A stretch of DNA of 64,000 bases from Spongisporangium articulatum (GTDB lineage Bacteria; Actinomycetota; Actinomycetes; Actinomycetales; Kineosporiaceae), in contig NZ_JBITLV010000002.1 in NCBI RefSeq assembly GCF_044465595.1, positions 620,001 through 684,000 on the forward strand, given 5' to 3'. The notes beneath the pieces were generated by a model. It saw only the letters and a program-made list of their open reading frames with translations. It was not told the origin of the DNA and made no database searches. Below, piece by piece: positions 57,545 to 64,000 of this stretch (position 1 is its first letter; each line of letters begins with the position of its first letter). The translations under genes and the position numbers were made by a program.

Positions 57545-60286
57545 CTAGGCGTCGCCGCCCGAGTTGCCGGACGTTCCCGCCGTGACGTCGTGCAGGCGGT
57601 ACTTCTCGATCGCCTGGACGACGGCCTCGCGCGGCACGGCGCCGCGGTTGGCCAGCAGCTGGAGCGTGCGCACGACCATCGACGGCCCGTCGATGCCGAA
57701 CCAGCGCCGGGCGGCGGGGCGGGTGTCGGACAGCCCGAACCCGTCGGCGCCCAGCGACACGAACTCCTGCGGCACCCACTGCCGGATCTGGTCGGGTACG
57801 GCGCGCATGTAGTCGCTGACCGCCACGACCGGGCCCTCGGCGCCGCCGAGCGCGCTCGTCACGTACGGCACGCGCGGCTCCTCCTGCGGGTGCCGGAAGG
57901 CGTGGTCGTCGCAGGCCAGCGCGTCGCGGCGCAGCTCGGACCAGCTCGTGACGCTCCAGACCGAGGCGGCCACGCCCCAGTCCTGGGCGAGCAGTTCCTG
58001 TGCCTCCAGCGCCCACGGCACGCCGACCCCGCTGGCCAGCAGCTGGGCCTGCGGCCCGGAGACGCCTTCCGGCGGCCCCGCCAGGCGGTAGATGCCCCGC
58101 AGCACGCCCTCGACGTCCAGGCCGTCCGGTTCGGCCGGCTGCTGCATCGGCTCGTTGTAGACGGTCAGGTAGTAGAAGACGTCCTCCGGCGTCGGCCCGT
58201 ACATCCGGCGCAGGCCGTCCTTGACGATGTGCCCGATCTCGTAGGCGTAGGCCGGGTCGTAGGCGACGACGGCGGGGTTGGTGCTGGCCAGCAGGGGCGA
58301 GTGGCCGTCGGCGTGCTGCAGGCCCTCGCCGGTCAGCGTCGTCCGGCCTGCGGTGGCACCGATCAGGAAGCCGCGGGCCATCTGGTCGGCGGCCGCCCAC
58401 AGGCTGTCGGCGGTGCGCTGGAAACCGAACATCGAGTAGAAGATGTAGATCGGCACCATCGGTTCGCCGTGCGTCGCGTACGACGTGCCCGCCGCGGTGA
58501 ACGCGGCGACCGAACCGGCCTCGTTGATGCCGACGTGTTGGATCTGCCCGTCGACGGCCTCGGTGTAGGTGAGCATCAGGTCGCGGTCGACGGACGTGTA
58601 GTTCTGACCGTGCGGGTTGTAGATCTTGGCCGTCGGGAAGAACGAGTCCATCCCGAACGTGCGCGCCTCGTCGGGGATGATCGGCACGATCCGCTGCCCG
58701 AATTCCTTGTCCCGCATCAGGTCTCGCAGTAGCCGGACGAACGCCATCGTGGTCGCCACGCTCTGCTTGCCCGAGCCGCGGGCGATCCCGGTGTACGCGG
58801 CGTCGTCGGGCAGCTTCAGCTCGCCCGCGCTCGCGCGCCGCTGCGGGACGGCGCCCCCGAGCCGGCGCCGCCGGTCGCGGATGTACTTGAGGGTCTCGTT
58901 CTGCTCACCCGGGTGGTAGTACGGCGGCAGGTACGGGTCGTGCTCCAGCTGCGCGTCGGTGATCGGGATGCGCAGACCGTCGCGGAAGAGCTTCAGGTCC
59001 TCCAGCGTCAGCTTCTTCATCTGGTGGGTGGCGTTGCGGCCCGCGAAGTGGCTGCCGAGGCCGTACCCCTTGATGGTCTGGGCGAGGATGACGGTCGGCT
59101 GGCCGTGGTGCTCCATCGCGGCCCGGAACGCCGCGTACACCTTGCGGTAGTCGTGGCCGCCGCGCTTGAGCCGCCAGATGTCGTCGTCCGACATCTTCTC
59201 CACCAGCTTGGCGGTGCGGTAGTCCCGCCCGAAGAAGTGCTCGCGGATGTAGGCGCCGTCCTCCGCGCGGAAGGTCTGGTAGTCGCCGTCCGGGGTGGTG
59301 TTCATGATGTTGACCAGCGCGTTGTCGCGGTCGAGGGCCAGCAGCGGGTCCCACTCGCGGCCCCACACCACCTTGATCACGTTCCAGCCGGCGCCCCGGA
59401 AGTGCGCCTCCAGCTCCTGGATGATCTTCCCGTTGCCGCGCACCGGCCCGTCGAGCCGCTGCAGGTTGCAGTTCACGACGAAGGTGAGGTTGTCGAGTTC
59501 CTCCATCGCCGCGACCTGCAACAGGCCGCGGCTCTCGGGCTCGTCCATCTCGCCGTCGCCGAGGAACGCCCAGGTGTGCTGGTCGGTGGTGTCACGGATG
59601 CCGCGGTTCTTCAGGTACTTGTCGAACTGAGCCTGGTAGATCGCGTTCATCGGGCCGAGGCCCATCGACACGGTGGGGAACTCCCAGAAGTCCGGCATCA
59701 GCCGCGGGTGCGGGTACGACGACAGGCCGCCGCCCGGGTGCGAGCGCTCCTGACGGAACCCGTCGAGGCGGTCGGCGTCGAGCCGGCCCTCGAGGTAGGC
59801 GCGCGCGTAGATCCCGGGGGAGGCGTGCCCCTGGATGAAGACGTGGTCGCCGCCGCTCGGGTCGTCCTTGCCGCGGAAGAAGTGGTTGAAGCCGACCTCG
59901 TAGAGCGTCGCGCTCGACGCGTACGACGAGATGTGCCCGCCGACACCGATACCCGGCCGCTGCGCGCGGTGCACCATGATCGCCGCGTTCCAGCGGGTCC
60001 AGCGGCGGAACGTCCGCTCGGCGTCCTCGTCGCCGGGGAACCACGGTTCGGCTTCCGGCGGAATGGTGTTCACGTAGTCGGTGGCCGTGAGGCTCGGGAC
60101 GCCGACGCCCCGTTCCCGCGCCCGCTGCAGCAGCGACATCATCAGGTACCGCGCCCGGTTGCGGCCCTGCTCGTCGATGGCCTGGTCCAGCGACGTGATC
60201 CATTCCGCGGTCTCGTCCGGATCGGTGTCCGGCAGTCGGCCCGGCAGCCCGTTCAGGATCGGCCCCGCTGATTCCCGCTCGCCCAC
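57545..60286 (-). CDS. aceE: Pyruvate dehydrogenase E1 component (homodimeric)
   Basis: A 913-residue E1 enzyme that decarboxylates pyruvate with thiamine diphosphate. The ThDP motif is FLGDGEMDEPESRGLLQVAAMEELDNLTFVVNCNLQRLDG. Other E1p landmarks are GGHISSYASSATLYEVGFNHFFRG, HPRLMPDFWEFPTVSMGLGP and TIKGYGLGSHFAGRNATHQMKKL. Length is normal (about 900). AGGAGAAA precedes the GTG. E2 and E3 genes are not nearby. It lies near the FAS operon, which uses its acetyl-CoA product through AccD. Confidence 0.97.
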   Translation of the reverse strand: MGERESAGPILNGLPGRLPDTDPDETAEWITSLDQAIDEQGRNRARYLMMSLLQRARERGVGVPSLTATDYVNTIPPEAEPWFPGDEDAERTFRRWTRWNAAIMVHRAQRPGIGVGGHISSYASSATLYEVGFNHFFRGKDDPSGGDHVFIQGHASPGIYARAYLEGRLDADRLDGFRQERSHPGGGLSSYPHPRLMPDFWEFPTVSMGLGPMNAIYQAQFDKYLKNRGIRDTTDQHTWAFLGDGEMDEPESRGLLQVAAMEELDNLTFVVNCNLQRLDGPVRGNGKIIQELEAHFRGAGWNVIKVVWGREWDPLLALDRDNALVNIMNTTPDGDYQTFRAEDGAYIREHFFGRDYRTAKLVEKMSDDDIWRLKRGGHDYRKVYAAFRAAMEHHGQPTVILAQTIKGYGLGSHFAGRNATHQMKKLTLEDLKLFRDGLRIPITDAQLEHDPYLPPYYHPGEQNETLKYIRDRRRRLGGAVPQRRASAGELKLPDDAAYTGIARGSGKQSVATTMAFVRLLRDLMRDKEFGQRIVPIIPDEARTFGMDSFFPTAKIYNPHGQNYTSVDRDLMLTYTEAVDGQIQHVGINEAGSVAAFTAAGTSYATHGEPMVPIYIFYSMFGFQRTADSLWAAADQMARGFLIGATAGRTTLTGEGLQHADGHSPLLASTNPAVVAYDPAYAYEIGHIVKDGLRRMYGPTPEDVFYYLTVYNEPMQQPAEPDGLDVEGVLRGIYRLAGPPEGVSGPQAQLLASGVGVPWALEAQELLAQDWGVAASVWSVTSWSELRRDALACDDHAFRHPQEEPRVPYVTSALGGAEGPVVAVSDYMRAVPDQIRQWVPQEFVSLGADGFGLSDTRPAARRWFGIDGPSMVVRTLQLLANRGAVPREAVVQAIEKYRLHDVTAGTSGNSGGDA

Positions 60287-60635
60287 GGCTTTTCTCCTCT
60301 GGCTTCATGCTCGACACAGGGCCCGGGTGGATCGCACCCGACGCCCTCCGCCGACATCCTCTCGCGCACCGGAGGCCGCCGTCATATCTACCGACGGGTA
60401 GTGATCTTGGAGCCCGCCGGACGGGTGTCCGGGCCCGTTGTCGACTAGCGTCTTGCCTGGCCACGACGCGGAACAGGGCCACCGGCCGTCAAGGGGCGGG
60501 CCGAACGGTCCGACATCGTGGCCGGAGGGCCTGTTCGCCGAGGCGACCAGGCGGAATGATTGACAAGGGGCACCGGTGATCGGGCAGGATCACCGGGCTA
60601 CTACCCGGGAACAGAACCAGAGGAGGTCGGACAGG
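60287..60635. other. Divergent region upstream of aceE and the DUF3052 gene
   Basis: These 349 nt contain no supported gene. A short palindrome CTACC-GACG-GGTAG at 60388-60401 is a candidate operator and is directly followed by GTGATCTTGGAGC. The same GTGATCTTGGAGC occurs in the fasR upstream region (56634-56646). The aceE ribosome-binding site is at its left end and AGGAGG for the DUF3052 gene at its right end. Confidence 0.5.
60388..60401. promoter_or_regulatory. Candidate operator upstream of aceE
   Basis: Inverted repeat CTACC-GACG-GGTAG, about 100 nt upstream of the aceE start, within the locally most AT-rich stretch (GTCATATCTACC). It could be the binding site of a regulator of pyruvate dehydrogenase; no such regulator is in the window. 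Confidence 0.3.
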
Positions 60636-61061
60636 GTGGGCGCCACGGCTGAGCCTGCTGAGCAGGCCATGGCCGCCCGGCTCGGGGTGAAACCCGGTCA
60701 GGTGGTGCAGGAGTTCGGCTACGACGACGACGTGGACGACGACCTGCGCCTGGCAGTCGAGACCCTGACCGGTTCCGAACTGGCCGACGAGGACGACCAG
60801 GACGTGGTCGACGCCGTCATCTACTGGTGGCGCGAGGGCGACGGCGACCTGGTCGACGCGCTCGTCGACGCGCTGACCAACCTCGTCGACGGTGGCGTGA
60901 TCTGGCTGTTGACCCCGAAGTCGGGTCGGGAGGCACACGTGCGTCCCAGCGAGATCGAGGAGGCCGCACCGACGGCCGGCCTGCACGCCACGAGCTCGAT
61001 CAGCGTGTGCGCCGACTGGACCGGCACCCGGCTGGCGGCCCCCCGCAGCGGTCGCCGGTAG
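60636..61061 (+). CDS. DUF3052 protein
   Basis: A 141-residue actinobacterial protein. Family features: LGVKPGQVVQEFGYDDDVDDDLRLAVETLTGSELADED, VDAVIYWWREGDGDLVDALVDALTNLVDGGVIWLLTPKSGREAHVRPSEIEEAAPTAGLHATSSI. DUF3052 is a small alpha/beta fold related to methyltransferase-like domains without a catalytic site that I can see. GTG at 60636 follows AGGAGG. The pair DUF3052 and peroxiredoxin next to aceE is conserved in Streptomyces and mycobacteria. Confidence 0.9.
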   Translation: MGATAEPAEQAMAARLGVKPGQVVQEFGYDDDVDDDLRLAVETLTGSELADEDDQDVVDAVIYWWREGDGDLVDALVDALTNLVDGGVIWLLTPKSGREAHVRPSEIEEAAPTAGLHATSSISVCADWTGTRLAAPRSGRR

Positions 61062-61097
61062 GCTCGCGGGCGTAGACCCGCCACCGGAAGGACCCCC

Positions 61098-61556
61098 ATG
61101 TCGCTCGAGATCGGTCAGCCCGCGCCCGACTTCAGCCTGCGCGACGAGCACGGCCAGACCATCACGCTCTCCGAGGTGCGCCGTGAGAAGCCCGTGGCGG
61201 TCGTCTTCTACCCGTTCGCCTTCTCCGGCATCTGCACCGGCGAGCTGTGCGAGCTGCGGGACAACATCGAGGCTTTCGAGTCGGCCGGGGTGCAGGTGCT
61301 GGCCGTCTCCACCGACGCGGTGCCGACCCTGCGGGCGTGGGCCGACCAGCAGAAGTACCCCTTCCCGCTGCTGTCCGACTTCTGGCCGCACGGGGCCACG
61401 TCCCAGGCGTACGGCGTGTTCAACGACGCCGTCGGCTGCGCGATCCGCGGCAGTTTCCTCATCGACACCGAGGGCGTCCTGCGCTGGGCCGTGGTGAACG
61501 AGATCGGTGAGGCGCGGCCGCTCGCCGAGTACAAGGAGGCGCTCGCGGCGCTGTAG
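61098..61556 (+). CDS. ahpE: AhpE-type peroxiredoxin
   Basis: A 152-residue thiol peroxidase. The peroxidatic Cys46 is in FYPFAFSGICTGELCELRDN, the AhpE variant of the PXXXTXXC motif. A second Cys51 lies five residues later and may resolve the sulfenate or react with mycothiol/mycoredoxin. The ending SFLIDTEGVLRWAVVNEIGEARPLAEYKEAL is typical. GGAAGG precedes the ATG. It reduces hydroperoxides. It is probably co-transcribed with the DUF3052 gene (36 nt upstream). Confidence 0.92.
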   Translation: MSLEIGQPAPDFSLRDEHGQTITLSEVRREKPVAVVFYPFAFSGICTGELCELRDNIEAFESAGVQVLAVSTDAVPTLRAWADQQKYPFPLLSDFWPHGATSQAYGVFNDAVGCAIRGSFLIDTEGVLRWAVVNEIGEARPLAEYKEALAAL

Positions 61557-61567
61557 CCGCACCGTCG

Positions 61568-61640
61568 GGGCCTGTAGCTCAGCTGGTAGAGCACCGCGTT
61601 TACACCGCGGGTGTCGTCGGTTCGAACCCGGCCGGGCCCA
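61568..61640 (+). tRNA. tRNA-Val (anticodon TAC)
   Basis: A 73-nt cloverleaf. The acceptor stem GGGCCTG pairs with CGGGCCC (one G-U), followed by discriminator A at 61640. The D arm is GCTC-loop-GAGC, the anticodon stem CCGCG/CGCGG with loop TTTACAC (anticodon TAC at 61601-61603), and the T arm GTCGG-TTCGAAC-CCGGC. No encoded CCA is present, as is usual in actinobacteria. It lies 11 nt after the ahpE stop. Confidence 0.97.
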
Positions 61641-61651
61641 CAATCCGCTTT

Positions 61652-61720
61652 CAAGATCACCGTCAGCGCCCACTATTTGCGAGTTCCACTCGGCATTTCC
61701 GGGCAGAACTGGTGATCTTG
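61652..61720. repeat. Inverted repeat with CAAGATCACC/GGTGATCTTG ends
   Basis: Perfect 10-bp arms at 61652-61661 and 61711-61720 enclose 49 nt. The ends are the GTGATC(A/T)TG type seen in the palindromes at 8918, 29628 and 57491, but the interior does not continue the stem. It lies 12 nt downstream of tRNA-Val and may be a decayed member of the family. Confidence 0.5.
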
Positions 61721-61792
61721 GTCGTCTCGCTGGGCTCTTGGAGTGAAGATTTCTCTCCCGGTGAACGGTGCGTGCCCGTTACGCTTCCTAGC

Positions 61793-62971
61793 GTGACGGA
61801 ATCTAGAGCTGCCTCCCTCGCCGAAGTCGTCGCCGTCCTGGAGCGGATGTACGACCCCTCCTGGGCCCGCGACTGGGACGCCGTAGGGCTCGTGACGGGC
61901 GACCCCGCCCAGCCGGTCCGCAAGGTCCTGCTCGCCGTGGACCCCTCGCCGTCCGTGGTGGAGGAGGCCCTGGCCTGGAAGGCCGACCTGCTGCTGACGC
62001 ACCACCCGTTGCTGCTCAAGGGCGTGCACTCGGTGGCCGCGAGCACCTCCAAGGGCCGGCGCCTGCACGCGCTGATCAAGGGGGACTGCGCGCTCTACAC
62101 CGCGCACACCAACGCCGACGTCGCCGCGCCCGGCGTGTCCGACGCGCTGGCCCGCGTCCTCGGCCTGACCGACCTCGTGCCGTTGTCGGCCGACCCCGCC
62201 GACCCGGTCGACAAGCTCGTCACCTTCGTGCCCGAGAGCCACGTCGAGAAGGTCATCGACGCGCTGTCCGGGGCGGGCGCCGGGGAACTGGGGGAGTACG
62301 AACGCTGCGCCTGGACGACGGTCGGCACCGGCACGTTCATCCCGGGCGCGCAGGCCACCCCCGTCGTCGGTTCCCCCGGCGAGCGCGAGGCCGTGGAGGA
62401 GCGTCGCATCGAGATGATCGTGCCGCGCCTGCGCCGGCACGAGGCGCTCGCCGCGCTGCGCACCGCGCACCCCTACGAAGAACCGGCCGTCGACCTGTAC
62501 GAGCTGGCCGCCTGGTCCGGCCCGCGCGGCATCGGTCGCGTCGGCACGCTGCCCGGCCCGACCAGCCTGCGCGAGTTCGCCATGCTGGTCGCCGAGGCGC
62601 TGCCCGGCACCGCGCAGGGCGTCCGCATCGCCGGCGAGCCGACCGCCGAGGTGCACCGCGTCGCCGTGTGCGGTGGGTCGGGCGACTCGCTGTTCGACGC
62701 CGTCCGCGCGGCCGGCGCCGACGTCTACGTGACCGCCGACCTGCGCCACCACCCGGCGTCCGAGGTGCGCGACGCGGTTGCCGAGACGGCCCCGCCGTTC
62801 CTGGTCGACGTCCCGCACTGGGCCAGCGAGTGGCCCTGGCTGGCGGGCGTCTCGAACCGGCTCGAGGGCGCGATGGACGACGCGGGCACGCCGATCGAGG
62901 TGCTCGTGTCCAGCAAGTGCACCGACCCGTGGACGTTCCGGGTGCCCAGTCCCGGCGGAATGGTGCGCTGA
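61793..62971 (+). CDS. Nif3-like dinuclear metal centre protein
   Basis: A 392-residue member of the Nif3/YbgI family, related to GTP cyclohydrolase I type 2. Metal-ligand motifs are LLTHHPLLLKGVHS, YTAHTNADVAAPGVSD and, at the C-terminus, TADLRHHPASEVRD. The inserted middle domain (about 130-235, FVPESHVEKVIDALSGAGAGELGEYERC) is a PII-like fold found in longer members. The reaction is unknown. GTG at 61793 is the start. It forms an operon with the next two genes. Confidence 0.93.
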   Translation: MTESRAASLAEVVAVLERMYDPSWARDWDAVGLVTGDPAQPVRKVLLAVDPSPSVVEEALAWKADLLLTHHPLLLKGVHSVAASTSKGRRLHALIKGDCALYTAHTNADVAAPGVSDALARVLGLTDLVPLSADPADPVDKLVTFVPESHVEKVIDALSGAGAGELGEYERCAWTTVGTGTFIPGAQATPVVGSPGEREAVEERRIEMIVPRLRRHEALAALRTAHPYEEPAVDLYELAAWSGPRGIGRVGTLPGPTSLREFAMLVAEALPGTAQGVRIAGEPTAEVHRVAVCGGSGDSLFDAVRAAGADVYVTADLRHHPASEVRDAVAETAPPFLVDVPHWASEWPWLAGVSNRLEGAMDDAGTPIEVLVSSKCTDPWTFRVPSPGGMVR

Positions 62972-63001
62972 GCACCACTACGGCACCACTAGGGTGAGTC
63001 T

Positions 63002-63745
63002 GTGGTTACCGCTGCCCCGCAGGACCAATGGCGACTGCTCGACGTCCAGGACCTCGACACCCGGCTCGCGCAGCTCGCGCACCGGCGTCGCACCCTGCCG
63101 GAGCACGAGAAGCTGCGTGAGCTCGAGACCCAGGAACGCGCGAAGACGGACGACGCCGTGCGCGCCCGCACCGAGCTCGGCGACCTGCGCCGCGAGGTGA
63201 GCAAGGCCGAGGCCGACGTCGAGCAGGTCCGCGCCCGGCTGACCCGCGACCAGCAGCGGCTCGACTCGGGCACGGGGTCGGCGAAGGACCTGACGAACCT
63301 GCAGCACGAGGTCGAGAGCCTCACCAACCGGATCGGCGTCCTGGAGGACGTCGAGCTCGAGGTGATGGAACGCCAGGAGACCGCCGAGGTCACGCTCGCG
63401 GCCGTCGAGGGCGAGCTCGACGAGGTGCAGCAGCAGCTGGTGACCGTGCGGGCCGCGCTGGAGGAACAGGTCGCGGCGATCGACGCGGACGTCGAGAAGG
63501 CCACCCGCGAGCGCTCGGACGCCGCGGCCGGCGTCCCGAAGCCCTTGCTCGACCTGTACGAGAAGGTGCGGGAGCGCACCGGCGGGGTGGGTGCGGCCAA
63601 GCTGTTCCAGCGCCGGTGCGAGGGCTGCCGGCTCGAGCTGAACAACCAGGAGCTGGGCGAACTGCGGGCCGCCCCCGAGGACCTCGTGTACCGGCACGAG
63701 GAGTGCGGTCGCATCCTCGTCCGGACCGGCGACTCGGGTCTCTGA
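63002..63745 (+). CDS. Zinc-ribbon coiled-coil protein (CT398/DUF164 family)
   Basis: A 247-residue protein. Residues 15-185 form a long antiparallel coiled coil (LRELETQERAKTDDAVRARTELGDLRREVSKAEADVEQVRARL). The C-terminal zinc ribbon has QRRCEGCRLELN and YRHEECGRILVR. The usual C4 set is altered: the third ligand position is His in HEEC, so the site would be CCHC if functional. The family is essential or near-essential in some actinobacteria but has no assigned reaction. It follows the Nif3-like gene by 30 nt. Confidence 0.92.
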   Translation: MVTAAPQDQWRLLDVQDLDTRLAQLAHRRRTLPEHEKLRELETQERAKTDDAVRARTELGDLRREVSKAEADVEQVRARLTRDQQRLDSGTGSAKDLTNLQHEVESLTNRIGVLEDVELEVMERQETAEVTLAAVEGELDEVQQQLVTVRAALEEQVAAIDADVEKATRERSDAAAGVPKPLLDLYEKVRERTGGVGAAKLFQRRCEGCRLELNNQELGELRAAPEDLVYRHEECGRILVRTGDSGL

Positions 63746-63765
63746 GCCGGACGCCGGGAGGCCGG

Positions 63766-64000
63766 GTGAGCGCGCAGCCGGACCTGGGCCCGCCGACCAC
63801 CCTCGTGCTCGTCCGGCACGGGCACACCGAGCTGACCGGCCGGGACTTCAGCGGGGGTCCCGAGGCAGACCCCGACCTCGACGGTGACGGCCGCCAGCAG
63901 GCCGAACTGGTCGCCGGCCGGCTCGAGGAGGACTACACCGGGCCCTACGCCGAACCCGTGACCGCGCTGATCGTGTCCCCCTACGCGCGGACCCGGCAGA
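63766..64000 (+). CDS. Histidine phosphatase family protein (3' end outside window)
   Basis: The visible 78 residues start MSAQPDLGPPTTLVLVRHGHTELTGRDFSG and continue to ALIVSPYARTRQ. LVRHGHT carries the phosphorylated His of the phosphoglycerate-mutase-like superfamily. In mycobacteria the equivalent position has a bifunctional RNase HI/acid phosphatase (Rv2228c). Here the reading frame starts directly with the phosphatase domain, so the RNase H part is absent. GGGAGG precedes the GTG at 63766. The gene continues past the window edge. Confidence 0.88.
   Translation, partial: MSAQPDLGPPTTLVLVRHGHTELTGRDFSGGPEADPDLDGDGRQQAELVAGRLEEDYTGPYAEPVTALIVSPYARTRQ

Overview
The window is 64 kb of very GC-rich chromosome from an actinobacterium (class Actinomycetia). 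The evidence is the codon usage, frequent GTG starts, mycothiol enzymes (a DinB-fold mycothiol transferase and S-(hydroxymethyl)mycothiol dehydrogenase), actinobacterial families (DUF3145, DUF3052, 13E12/DUF222 HNH protein, DUF5753 regulator, AhpE peroxiredoxin) and the fasR-fabD-fabH-acpP-fabF-accD order known from Streptomyces. The genus cannot be fixed from sequence alone. I found no transposase, prophage, CRISPR array or rRNA. One tRNA (Val, TAC) is present.

Layout. 0-11 kb: a truncated membrane protein, a DUF202 protein, then three YCII (DGPF)/ECF42 sigma-factor pairs interspersed with VOC, YbaK-like, FAD oxidoreductase, TfoX-like and DNA polymerase IV genes. Each YCII gene has a TGTC-type -35 and CGWC -10 separated by exactly 17 nt, which suggests that the sigma factors control their own operons. 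11-25 kb: lipoprotein, mycothiol transferase, UBP zinc finger, MmyB-type regulator and SDR, a broken ltrA, an APC permease, a two-component system, an unusual phospholipase A2/alpha-beta-hydrolase membrane fusion, MgtC, AlkA-like glycosylase, DUF421 and glycerol kinase. 25.6-29.6 kb: a phosphate module (PhoP-box-like repeats, two Pit transporters each followed by a small membrane protein, then PPK2). 29.7-41.4 kb: methyltransferase, NYN protein, 13E12 HNH protein, DUF5753 regulator, NUDIX, plsB and an HAD/plsC fusion, transglutaminase-like protein and a GtrA-fused glycosyltransferase. 41.4-50 kb: three tandem LppX-type lipoproteins, a PTH2-like protein, CoA-transferase, an orphan PII protein, and the formaldehyde/mycothiol operon. 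50-60 kb: the type II fatty-acid synthase operon with its PucR-type activator, then aceE. 60.6 kb to the end: DUF3052, AhpE, tRNA-Val, Nif3-like protein, zinc-ribbon coiled-coil protein and a histidine phosphatase cut by the window edge.

Cross-cutting signals. Intergenic palindromes with GTGATCATG or GTGATCTTG outer ends recur at four places with different interiors. Two perfect LexA-type boxes and one degraded one overlap ATG codons at the same offset. They mark a 13E12 gene, a 66-aa remnant that looks like the start of another 13E12 gene, and an unknown small gene. FabD carries an extra C-terminal hammerhead (biotinyl/lipoyl-like) domain without a lysine at the expected place. Functionally the window links membrane-lipid synthesis (FAS II, plsB, plsC, aceE, glpK), phosphate and polyphosphate handling, and stress regulation.
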